6,070 nt of DNA from an uncultured Asticcacaulis sp. (lineage in GTDB: Bacteria; Pseudomonadota; Alphaproteobacteria; Caulobacterales; Caulobacteraceae): NCBI GenBank assembly GCA_946480525.1, contig CAMLLA010000266.1, positions 1-6,070 of the forward strand. Direction: 5' to 3'. Numbering within the stretch: position 1 is the stretch's first letter; each line of letters starts with the position of its first letter. Made by a program: the position numbers and the translations under genes. This document shows, piece after piece, positions 1 through 5,441 of the stretch. Below the pieces are notes generated by a model. That model was given only the letters and a program-made list of their open reading frames with translations. It did not search any database and had not been told where the DNA came from.

Positions 1-1445
1 AAGATCAGGGTGTTGGACCGGTCCTCGATGGCCGTCGCGCTGGCGGTCGAGCCGACGCCCGAAGCACGGAGGCTGGCGCTCTCGCCGATCGAAATCGACG
101 GCAGGGATGCGCCCGACGCGACGGTCACGGCCTTTGCGGTGGTATTGCCGACGGTCGAATAGACGTCGTCGTCATCGACGGTCGTCGCCGTCGTGGTCGT
201 GGCGCCGATCGCGCCGGTGATGTCGAGGCGGGGTGTGTTGGCGCCGCTCATCAGGGCAAGCGCTGTCGTATTGCCGCCGTAGCCCGTCGAAGCGATGGAT
301 CCGGAGACGCCGATGCCGTTGGCGATGCTGACGTTGTGGCCCATTCCGCCCAGCTGGACGGCGGTCGAATCGACACCGGAATAGATGCCGTAGGCGCTGA
401 TGGACCCGCGCACGAGCAGGCCATAATTGACGTCGGGTGGATCGATGGCCGTACTGGTATAGGTCAGGCCGCCTACGCTGATATTTGCGTCGGCCGAACC
501 GATACGCAGGGCGGGTGCGCCGCCATACTGCGTCAGCGACGCGGTTGTCTGGGTCGTATCCGTCAACCCGTCGCCGTCCTCATCTGTATTGTCGTCGACG
601 GTGCTGGTGACGTAGGTCCCGAACAGAATGCCATTTGCCACATCACCGGAGATCGACATCAGCGGGCCGGATTGCAGCAGGTTCAGCGCCGGATCGAGCC
701 CGGCCAGGGTATCGCTGTCGAGCGCCGCGGTCGTCGAATAGCCGGTCCCGCTATAGCTGCCGTCGACGATCAGCGACCCACCGATCGCGCCATTCAGCGT
801 GACGGCCGAACTGTTCTGACCCCATATGCCTGCCGTACCGCTGAGATAGACATTGCCCGTAACCCCTTTATCGAGCGCCAGGGCTGTGGTGTTGTTACCG
901 TAGGCGGTCAGCGCACCGTCGAAGGTGAAGTCGCCGTCGATCGTGTTCTCAAAGCGGATGCCATAGCTTTCGTTGCCGTGGATGGTGATGACGCTGTCGC
1001 TGGTGACACTGATGTCGCCGGTGAAGGCCGACGTGCCGGTCGAGCGGATGCCGTAGCGGCCGGTGCCTTCGGCGAAGGGGGCGTCGATAATGTCGTCGTC
1101 GGTAGTGTCTTCGGCGTCGTAGTCGTCAGTGACGGAGATGTCGCCGGTGATGGTCACGGCCTGGGTGCGGCCGGGGATATCGGTGATCAGGATGCCGGTC
1201 GATCCGGACTCCGACTCGGTCATGTCGATCGTGCCGTTGAAGCTGAGCGCGTTGTCGCTGTCTAGCGTGATGGCCGTGCCGCTGGTGAGGGTGATCGCGC
1301 CGTCCGAAGTGACAGTGGTGTCGCCTGCCGTGCTGGTGGTTACGGGCGTGGTCGTCGCGGTCGAGAGGGTGGTCGCCGCGCGGGCGCCGGGTGAATGGCT
1401 GAGGACCAGGACGGAGGTGGCAGCAAGGAGAGCGTGTCTGCGCAT
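1..1445 (-). CDS. Autotransporter-type surface protein, N-terminal passenger (partial, runs off left edge)
   Basis: Reading the minus strand from the ATG at 1445, the frame stays open for 481 codons to the window edge, so the 3' end lies outside. An in-frame stop at about 1521-1523 lies upstream with no other ATG between, so the start is well fixed, although no good Shine-Dalgarno is visible. Residues 1-23 are a signal peptide (MRRH, hydrophobic core, A21-R-A23 cleavage site). The rest is rich in Thr, Ser, Gly, Ala and Asp, poor in Lys and Cys, and built from loosely repeated segments such as GNNTTALAL (183-191) and GGNTTALAL (390-398). This is the composition of a beta-helical passenger of a type V (autotransporter) protein. 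A C-terminal beta-barrel is expected but not in view, so the class is inferred. The segment at 288-296 is DEDGDGLTD, a calcium-loop-like motif. The protein would be exported through Sec and displayed on, or released from, the outer membrane. It could instead be a large exoprotein of another secretion class. Confidence 0.82.
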   Translation of the reverse strand, partial: MRRHALLAATSVLVLSHSPGARAATTLSTATTTPVTTSTAGDTTVTSDGAITLTSGTAITLDSDNALSFNGTIDMTESESGSTGILITDIPGRTQAVTITGDISVTDDYDAEDTTDDDIIDAPFAEGTGRYGIRSTGTSAFTGDISVTSDSVITIHGNESYGIRFENTIDGDFTFDGALTAYGNNTTALALDKGVTGNVYLSGTAGIWGQNSSAVTLNGAIGGSLIVDGSYSGTGYSTTAALDSDTLAGLDPALNLLQSGPLMSISGDVANGILFGTYVTSTVDDNTDEDGDGLTDTTQTTASLTQYGGAPALRIGSADANISVGGLTYTSTAIDPPDVNYGLLVRGSISAYGIYSGVDSTAVQLGGMGHNVSIANGIGVSGSIASTGYGGNTTALALMSGANTPRLDITGAIGATTTTATTVDDDDVYSTVGNTTAKAVTVASGASLPSISIGESASLRASGVGSTASATAIEDRSNTLI

Positions 1446-1518
1446 CGGGAATCCAGAAAACGGGGCATGGGATGCACTGGTTCTCGGGGATGCGCTTGGC
1501 GACAGTGAGACCGGTTTA

Positions 1519-1532
1519 CGTCACGCCTGACG
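1519..1532. promoter_or_regulatory. Short inverted repeat in the divergent intergenic region
   Basis: CGTCA (1519-1523) and TGACG (1528-1532) form a perfect 5-bp inverted repeat around a 4-base centre, about 75 bases upstream of the autotransporter start. It is placed where an operator for that gene could sit. It is short enough to be chance, and I recognise no specific regulator site. Confidence 0.2.
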
Positions 1533-1620
1533 CCTGGATTGCAGGGGTGACATGCTGGGCGACGTCAGCGGTTACGGGAGTGACTAAGCGTGGCTGGCCA
1601 ACTTGAAAATGCACCTGAGA

Positions 1621-1650
1621 TTGTAAATGACATATCCCCAGGCCGATATT
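1621..1650 (+). promoter_or_regulatory. Weak candidate promoter for the DUF6289 gene
   Basis: TTGTAA (1621-1626) and GATATT (1645-1650), separated by 18 bases, resemble a degraded sigma-70 promoter. It would give a leader of about 65 bases before the start at 1722. A 5-bp hairpin, TGAGA/TCTCA at about 1694-1710, ends just before the Shine-Dalgarno. Both are weak matches. Confidence 0.25.
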
Positions 1651-1721
1651 GCTGCCGCCAGGGTTGCATCATAAGGTGTTCTTGCCCGGATGATGAGACC
1701 CGGCATCTCAAGGAGAACGCG

Positions 1722-1976
1722 ATGAAAAAGTCCATCCTTAACAAGACCGCCGCGATTGGCGCCATCCTGGCTACCGGCCTGGCGATTGCCGCCGCCGCGA
1801 TCGCCAGTGTTCCGAACAGTTTCGACCGGCTCTACTACTCCGACGCAACGCTGACCAACGAGGTTGGCATGGAAACGCAGTATTGCGACGGTCATCGCTA
1901 CATCTGGTACGGCGGCCGCACGCCTTACTTTGTGGACGTGAATCTGGAGAGCTGCTCCCTGGACCCCAACGACTAA
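1722..1976 (+). CDS. Small exported DUF6289-like protein (84 aa)
   Basis: The frame is open from 1590, but I choose the ATG at 1722. AAGGAG (1710-1715) lies just before it, and the product then begins with a textbook signal peptide: MKK, a hydrophobic Ala/Ile/Leu-rich core to about residue 28, and likely cleavage after A26-I-A28. The mature part is about 56 residues and carries LYYSDA (37-42), a VG at 48-49, C55-D-G, W62, and G65-R-T67-P-Y69, with a second Cys at 78. The YYSD...VG...C-x-G...W...T-x-Y pattern matches what I know of the DUF6289 family, small secreted proteins of unknown function. The two Cys could form a disulphide in the periplasm. The gene is monocistronic and diverges from the autotransporter gene. 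I can assign no function. I am sure it is a gene and moderately sure of the family. Confidence 0.75.
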   Translation: MKKSILNKTAAIGAILATGLAIAAAAIASVPNSFDRLYYSDATLTNEVGMETQYCDGHRYIWYGGRTPYFVDVNLESCSLDPND

Positions 1977-2001
1977 GCCGGGTTGAAACCGCGTGAGGCA
2001 G

Positions 2002-2024
2002 GATGATGGCTTGAATCCATCGTC
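2002..2024 (+). terminator. Hairpin downstream of the DUF6289 gene
   Basis: GATGATGG (2002-2009) and CCATCGTC (2017-2024) form an 8-bp stem with one G-T wobble around a 7-base loop, 25 bases after the stop codon. No T-run follows. It may be a weak terminator or an mRNA 3' end structure. Confidence 0.35.
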
Positions 2025-2040
2025 GTGCCCGTCACAGGCG

Positions 2041-2066
2041 TGCGGAGGGGTTGAGCGCCCTCCGCA
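2041..2066. terminator. Strong GC-rich hairpin between the DUF6289 and hsp20 genes
   Basis: TGCGGAGGG (2041-2049) and CCCTCCGCA (2058-2066) are a perfect 9-bp inverted repeat with an 8-base loop, extendable by one wobble and one more pair (2039-2068). It lies about 65 bases after the DUF6289 stop and ends about 84 bases before the hsp20 promoter. No T-tract follows, so it is not a canonical intrinsic terminator. An isolating terminator or a palindromic protein-binding site are the plausible readings. Confidence 0.4.
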
Positions 2067-2149
2067 TGATTGTCAGCGAGGCACCGGTCGTGGACACCCC
2101 GACGTTGGCAGCGATGAGACAGGGGCGGAAAAAATTCCAGCGCTGGCTG

Positions 2150-2179
2150 CTTGAATGGTGTCGGGGATGCTTCCTATAT
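2150..2179 (+). promoter_or_regulatory. RpoH (sigma-32) heat-shock promoter of hsp20
   Basis: CTTGAA (2150-2155) and CCTATAT (2173-2179) are separated by exactly 17 bases. This fits the alphaproteobacterial RpoH consensus, CTTGAA-N17-CYTATNT, at every position. Transcription should start near 2186, giving a leader of about 55 bases before the hsp20 ATG. The gene it serves is a heat-shock gene, which supports the call. I see no CIRCE element for HrcA control. Confidence 0.8.
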
Positions 2180-2186
2180 TTTTGCC

Positions 2187-2241
2187 GGGAGCACGGCTCC
2201 CAACTTGTCCTTCCAAACTCTTGTTCCGATGAGGATTTGCA
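2187..2241 (+). promoter_or_regulatory. Structured hsp20 leader, candidate RNA thermometer
   Basis: The predicted leader opens with a perfect 6-bp hairpin, GGGAGC (2187-2192) and GCTCCC (2196-2201), with a 3-base loop. The Shine-Dalgarno GAGGA (2231-2235) can be masked by an upstream anti-SD: GTCCTT (2207-2212) pairs with GAGGAT (2231-2236) using four Watson-Crick and two wobble pairs. A second option pairs TCC (2225-2227) with GGA (2233-2235), flanked by U-U mismatches and G-U wobbles. Weak, mismatch-rich masking of the ribosome site in an hsp20 leader is the design of ROSE-type thermometers, common before small heat-shock genes in alphaproteobacteria. The canonical U(U/C)GCU core is not exact here (UUGUU instead), so this may be a divergent or short form. 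Confidence 0.45.
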
Positions 2242-2709
2242 ATGACAGCGCAATTTTTCCCTAATTCGATTTTCGGCAGCACGATCGGCTTTGAGCGTCT
2301 GGACGACCTGTTCGCGCAATTAAGCCAGGCCGACAGCGACGGTTATCCGCCGTACGACATCGAAAAAACCGGAGACGACCAGTACCGCATCACCATGGCC
2401 GTCGCCGGCTTTGCCGAGGCTGAACTTCAGCTCAGCGCCAAGGACGATGAACTGGTCATAACCGGACGCAAGGAATCGCAGGGCAACGGTGCCTACCTCC
2501 ATAAGGGCATCGCCGCTCGGGAGTTCGAGCGCCGGTTCCGGCTGGCCAGCTATATGGTCGTCAGGGGCGCCGAACTGAAGGACGGCCTGTTGCGTATCGA
2601 ACTCACGCGGGAATTGCCCGATGCTCTTAAACCCCGCCGCATCGAGATTCGCACCAGGGATGGTGTCCAGTCGCTGGGCGCGCCCGAGCGGCAGAAGACG
2701 CTGGCCTGA
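2242..2709 (+). CDS. Small heat-shock protein, Hsp20/alpha-crystallin family (IbpA-like)
   Basis: This 155-residue protein has the order and size of bacterial class A small heat-shock proteins, which are ATP-independent holdases. They form oligomers and keep unfolding proteins soluble for the DnaK/ClpB system. The N-terminal arm (1-34) contains FERLDDLFAQL. The alpha-crystallin domain starts at PPYDIEKTG (36-44), continues through YRITMAVAGF (48-57) and ELVITGRK (70-77), and reaches the conserved G-L-L-R-I-E-L strand (115-121). A short tail holds the I-E-I motif (134-136) used for oligomer contacts. The start is supported by GAGGA seven bases upstream of the ATG. An RpoH promoter and a structured leader precede it, so expression should rise with heat at both transcription and translation. 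It is followed 27 bases later by a short ORF and then a terminator, suggesting a two-gene unit. It is intact and unremarkable in sequence. Confidence 0.95.
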   Translation: MTAQFFPNSIFGSTIGFERLDDLFAQLSQADSDGYPPYDIEKTGDDQYRITMAVAGFAEAELQLSAKDDELVITGRKESQGNGAYLHKGIAAREFERRFRLASYMVVRGAELKDGLLRIELTRELPDALKPRRIEIRTRDGVQSLGAPERQKTLA

Positions 2710-2736
2710 CCCGGATCGTCTGATGAGGTGGACATC

Positions 2737-2904
2737 ATGGATGCTTCGGCACATCAGAACCAGGCGGCCGATTCGTCGCAAACGCAGAATTGCGCCCGCC
2801 CGCCGGTCCGTCAGGCGGATGACGTAAGGTTACTGCGCCAGGCCCGCTCGCACGTTCCCCTCACGCCTGAGGAAGAGCGCGTTTGCGACATGGCGACTGA
2901 CTGA
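2737..2904 (+). CDS. Short hypothetical protein (55 aa) downstream of hsp20
   Basis: An ATG at 2737 preceded by TGAGGTGG (2723-2730) opens a 55-codon frame ending in TGA at 2902-2904. It lies 27 bases after hsp20 and 8 bases before a strong terminator, so it would share the heat-shock transcript. About 70% of third codon positions are G or C, consistent with real coding. The product is soluble and polar, with a Gln/Ala-rich N-terminus (3-18), two Cys (19 and 50) and an acidic C-terminal piece, LTPEEERVCDMATD (42-55). I do not recognise the family. In many alphaproteobacteria the slot after hsp20 is taken by a DUF1150 protein, but I see none of that family's features here. It could be non-coding 3' sequence. 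An overlapping Arg-rich frame (2621-2827) is a less likely alternative because its start lies inside hsp20. Confidence 0.55.
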   Translation: MDASAHQNQAADSSQTQNCARPPVRQADDVRLLRQARSHVPLTPEEERVCDMATD

Positions 2905-2912
2905 TTTTTCAT

Positions 2913-2945
2913 AAGGGCGAAGCCGGATGCGGTTTCGCCCTTTTT
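2913..2945 (+). terminator. Intrinsic terminator of the hsp20 unit
   Basis: A stem of 12 pairs (2913-2924 with 2931-2942) encloses a 6-base loop and runs into a T5 tract (2941-2945). The outer nine pairs, AAGGGCGAA/TTCGCCCTT, are perfect, followed by one wobble and two G-C pairs. This is a classic rho-independent terminator on the plus strand, eight bases after the short ORF. Confidence 0.92.
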
Positions 2946-2971
2946 GTAGGTTTGCCCTTTTTTGTGGGTTT
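2937..2971 (+). repeat. Tandem near-duplicate of the terminator tail
   Basis: Two adjacent copies of a 17-18-base unit, GCCCTTTTTGTAGGTTT (2937-2953) and GCCCTTTTTTGTGGGTTT (2954-2971), differ by one T insertion and one A/G change. The first copy is the 3' arm and T-tract of the terminator. The second therefore offers an alternative 3' arm (GCCCTT) and a T6 tract. Slippage or a small tandem duplication is the likely origin. Confidence 0.7.
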
Positions 2972-3101
2972 GACCTGGCGCAGACAAAGCCGCATTCAAA
3001 GACCATGCGTCTTCGATCGCCTCGATCCCGCAACGAAGCAGAAGGTAATGTACGACGGGCGGCAAGTCTGTTAGTTTTTTCCGAACAAGAGGGGGATAAG
3101 G

Positions 3102-3554
3102 ATGCGCCGCTTAAGTCTCATTACCGTCATGGCCGCCGTCGTTGTGGTGACCGGATGCGCCACGGCGGAAGGGTACCGCCAGCGCCTGGATTTGATGGCG
3201 GGTTACCACAGCGACCAGCTTCAGGTGGAATGGGGGCCGCCCGACCGGGTGTCGGAGCTGACCAACGGCAATGAGCTGTGGGTCTACCGCAAGATCACGG
3301 TGCGCCATTCGGGCAACTCCTATTCGCAGGTGCCCGACGGCTCGTATCAGGAAAAATACAAGGACAAGAAGGGCAATATCAAAACCCGGACGGTTACCAC
3401 CTACGCCTCGGTCTGGGTGCCGCCCGAGACCTGGGAAACCTATTGCGAGACGCGGTTTGTCATCAGCCCGGACCACCGTGTCCTGAGCACAGGCTTCGAA
3501 GGTCCCGATTGCGTCGCCAAGGAAATGAAGCCGCGCGCGTCGGGCGCGGAATAG
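3102..3554 (+). CDS. Small outer-membrane lipoprotein of unknown function (150 aa)
   Basis: The start at 3102 is preceded by AGAGGGGG (3088-3095) and gives a lipoprotein signal peptide at once: MRRL, a Val/Ala-rich core, and lipobox V16-T-G-C19. Cleavage before C19 and lipidation would anchor it. Residue +2 is Ala, not Asp, so Lol sorting to the outer membrane is expected. The mature part contains LQVEWGPPDRV (40-50) and NGNELWVYRK (55-64), a 'WG-x-P ... NG ... W-x-Y' pattern seen in small envelope lipoproteins of the SmpA/OmlA-like style. A Lys/Thr-rich middle (85-100) follows, then C115 and C137, which could form a disulphide. I do not know a function, and the resemblance to SmpA-like proteins is general rather than a firm family call. 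It stands alone between the hsp20 terminator and the hydrolase gene. I see no convincing promoter in 2972-3101. Confidence 0.85.
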   Translation: MRRLSLITVMAAVVVVTGCATAEGYRQRLDLMAGYHSDQLQVEWGPPDRVSELTNGNELWVYRKITVRHSGNSYSQVPDGSYQEKYKDKKGNIKTRTVTTYASVWVPPETWETYCETRFVISPDHRVLSTGFEGPDCVAKEMKPRASGAE

Positions 3555-3722
3555 GAACGGCGCCGGTCCAGAAGACCTCGACGGCGGCGGACGACGAAGA
3601 CAGCGCCATGGTGTGACGTCCGATGGATACCGCACGAGATAACTTGCGCCCTTGCAAGCGCGGCGTGAATCTATAACCATGGAACAGCCGGCCATGAGAG
3701 CCGTGGACGCGGGAGTAAACCA

Positions 3723-4979
3723 ATGAATTCTGTGAAGCGATATGTCGTACAGGCCGTGCTGGCCGCCGCCATGCTGGCCAACAGCACCGTGGCGATGGCG
3801 CAAACTGCGTCTCCCGCACCCGCCGCCCACGCCATTTCCGCCGAGCGCATGGATCGCGTCCGGCAGATGCTGCAGGCCTACGTCGACCAGGGCAAAATCG
3901 CCGGCGCCGTCGTGCAGGTCAGGCAGGACGGCCGTGAAGTCTTTTCCGCCGCCGTCGGATGGCGCGACAAGGAGATGAAGTCACAGATGCAGAAGGACAG
4001 CATCTTCCGCATCGCTTCGCAAACCAAGGCGCTGACCAGTGTCGCCATCATGATGCTGAGCGAAGACGGCAAGCTGTTGCTGAACGATCCGGTCGGCAAG
4101 TACCTGCCCGAATGGCAAAAGACGACGGTGGCGGTGGCAAACCCCGCCGGCGGTTACAGCGTCGTGCCGGCCAAGCGCCCGATCACCATACGCGACCTGC
4201 TGACCCATACATCCGGCATCTCCTACGGCTACGGCACGGCTGAAAAGGCGTGGAAGGACGCCGGCATCACCGGCTGGTACTTCGCCGACCGCAAGGAGCC
4301 GGTGTCGGCAGTGGTGGCGCGCATGGCGGCATTGCCGATGGCGGCGCAACCGGGCGAGGCCTTTGTCTATGGCTACAGCACCGATATCCTGGGGGTGATC
4401 GTCGAAAAGGTCAGCGGCAAGACGCTCGACGCGTTTCTCAGCGAACGCCTGATCCAGCCGCTGGGCATGAAGGACACGTCCTTCTACCTGCCGCGCGACA
4501 AGACGGCGCGGCTGGCGACCGTCTATGCGGCGGGCGAAGGCGGCGTCAAACCAGCGCCCGCCTCCGGTCAGGGGCACTATCTCGATGGTCCGCGCGTGGC
4601 CTTTTCCGGCGGGGCGGGCCTGTTGTCGACGGCGTCGGACTATAGCCGCTTCCTGGAGATGCTGCGTCGGGGCGGGGAGCTGGATGGTCGCCGTTACCTG
4701 AGCCGCAAGTCGGTGGATCTGATGACGAGCAACCATCTCAACATCCCTTATGAGCCGGGCAAGGGCTTTGGCCTCGGCTTCAGCATCCGCGAGGACGTTG
4801 GCAAGGCGGGCGAGCCGGGTTCCAAGGGCGAATTCGCCTGGGGCGGGGCATACCACTCGACCTACTGGGTCGATCCGGCCGAAGGGCTGACGGTCGTCTA
4901 CATGACGCAGCTGATGCCGGCGGGGGACATCGACGATCATGGCAAGCTGCGGACGCTGATTTATCAGGCAGTGGAGTAA
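3723..4979 (+). CDS. Exported serine hydrolase, beta-lactamase/family VIII esterase type
   Basis: The protein has 418 residues, typical for this group. GGGAG (3711-3715) precedes the ATG by seven bases. A signal peptide (1-26, A24-M-A26 cleavage) sends it to the periplasm. The Beta-lactamase (PF00144) fold spans about 43-410. The nucleophile motif S99-Q-T-K102 (SxxK) follows FRIA. LLTHTSG (159-165) is the usual conserved loop. Y218-S-T fills the place of the class C YxN tyrosine. W373-G-G375, followed by VDP (383-385), replaces the KTG box. The YS and WGG forms are those of family VIII carboxylesterases (EstB-like) rather than true AmpC enzymes, so hydrolysis of short-chain esters, or of an amide or beta-lactam side reaction, is more likely than resistance. 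The natural substrate cannot be read from the sequence. The gene stands 168 bases after the lipoprotein gene. All catalytic residues are present, so it should be active. Confidence 0.93.
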   Translation: MNSVKRYVVQAVLAAAMLANSTVAMAQTASPAPAAHAISAERMDRVRQMLQAYVDQGKIAGAVVQVRQDGREVFSAAVGWRDKEMKSQMQKDSIFRIASQTKALTSVAIMMLSEDGKLLLNDPVGKYLPEWQKTTVAVANPAGGYSVVPAKRPITIRDLLTHTSGISYGYGTAEKAWKDAGITGWYFADRKEPVSAVVARMAALPMAAQPGEAFVYGYSTDILGVIVEKVSGKTLDAFLSERLIQPLGMKDTSFYLPRDKTARLATVYAAGEGGVKPAPASGQGHYLDGPRVAFSGGAGLLSTASDYSRFLEMLRRGGELDGRRYLSRKSVDLMTSNHLNIPYEPGKGFGLGFSIREDVGKAGEPGSKGEFAWGGAYHSTYWVDPAEGLTVVYMTQLMPAGDIDDHGKLRTLIYQAVE

Positions 4980-5441
4980 ACCATACTACTTTATGAGGCG
5001 GGCGAGTGAGCGGCGGACAAGACGGGCTTACTGTGGGTCACGCCGGCGCCAACGAAGCGCCCATAGCCGGATTGGGATCCGTCAGCAATGCGGGAAGCCG
5101 GGCGCTGGTAATTCTGCAATGGATGCTCTATCCCTGAAATCACTCCGGCTTTTGGCGCTGTGGCCAAGCGCGATGTTGTCGAAGCCACTGTCAGGCTGCT
5201 CATCAGCGACTTCGCCGGCCCGGCATGCCGCCGCCATACAGGTTTATGTCGGGAGGAAGGCGCCCGAACGAATTCAAGTGCTTCGCTAGAGTTCACGGAG
5301 GGGAAGGCGATTGCGCCGCAGGTATCCTGATGCCTGGCCGTGGAGTGGATATGTGGTCCGATTTAACCGGTCCTTAAGCCTCTCGCGTTTAAATTGTGTC
5401 CGTGCACAGGCACTGGCGCTCTTGACGGGAAGGACATTGCA
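4980..5441. other. 462-base region without a supported gene
   Basis: Frames on both strands (4993-5289 plus, 4991-5296 minus) overlap each other, lack ribosome sites and have no recognisable motif, so I call neither. No clear terminator follows the hydrolase. On the plus strand, an open stretch from the GTG at 5008 ends at about 5138, and another frame is open from about 5117 to a stop near 5330. This could be decayed coding sequence but is not identifiable. The 10-base palindrome CGGCATGCCG lies at 5221-5230. The right end holds the CtrA-like promoter described separately. Confidence 0.5.
5363..5395 (+). promoter_or_regulatory. CtrA-type binding site and promoter before the 5442 gene
   Basis: TTAA (5363-5366) and TTAA (5374-5377) are separated by exactly seven bases, matching the CtrA response-regulator consensus TTAA-N7-TTAAC except for the last base (G here). 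A third TTAA (5389-5392) sits within an AT-rich block, TTTAAATT (5388-5395), that could be the -10 region. In CtrA-activated promoters the box covers the -35 region, which is the spacing seen here. Transcription would start near 5400, about 42 bases before the ATG. AT-rich sites of this form are rare in such GC-rich DNA. Confidence 0.55.

Noticed and set aside
336..1265. 309-codon plus-strand open frame
   Set aside because: It is antisense to the autotransporter passenger, which has a signal peptide and a coherent composition. This frame's Val/Asp/Gly-rich product is what the reverse of Thr/Ser/Asp codons gives.
1129..1530. 133-codon plus-strand frame
   Set aside because: It lies mostly inside the minus-strand autotransporter gene and its 5' region, with no ribosome site or recognisable motif.
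1590..1721. Longer N-terminus for the DUF6289 protein
   Set aside because: The ATG at 1590 lacks a Shine-Dalgarno and would put 44 residues before a clear signal peptide. The ATG at 1722 has AAGGAG just upstream.
2320..2781. 153-codon minus-strand frame over hsp20
   Set aside because: It is the antisense shadow of the well-supported hsp20 gene.
2621..2827. 68-codon Arg-rich plus-strand frame
   Set aside because: It starts inside hsp20 in another frame, has an extreme Arg content and overlaps the better-supported ORF at 2737-2904.
3652..3677. TTGCAA ... TATAAC as a promoter for the hydrolase
   Set aside because: The spacing is only 14 bases, too short for a sigma-70 promoter, and the alternative TTGCGC gives 22 bases.
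3111..3830. 239-codon minus-strand frame
   Set aside because: It spans the lipoprotein gene, the intergenic gap and the start of the hydrolase on the opposite strand, and has no motif.
3981..4940. 319-codon minus-strand frame
   Set aside because: It is an antisense shadow of the hydrolase, whose catalytic motifs are all in the plus-strand frame.
4991..5296. Overlapping 98- and 101-codon frames on the two strands
   Set aside because: Neither has a ribosome site, a recognisable motif or convincing codon use; the minus-strand one needs a GTG start.
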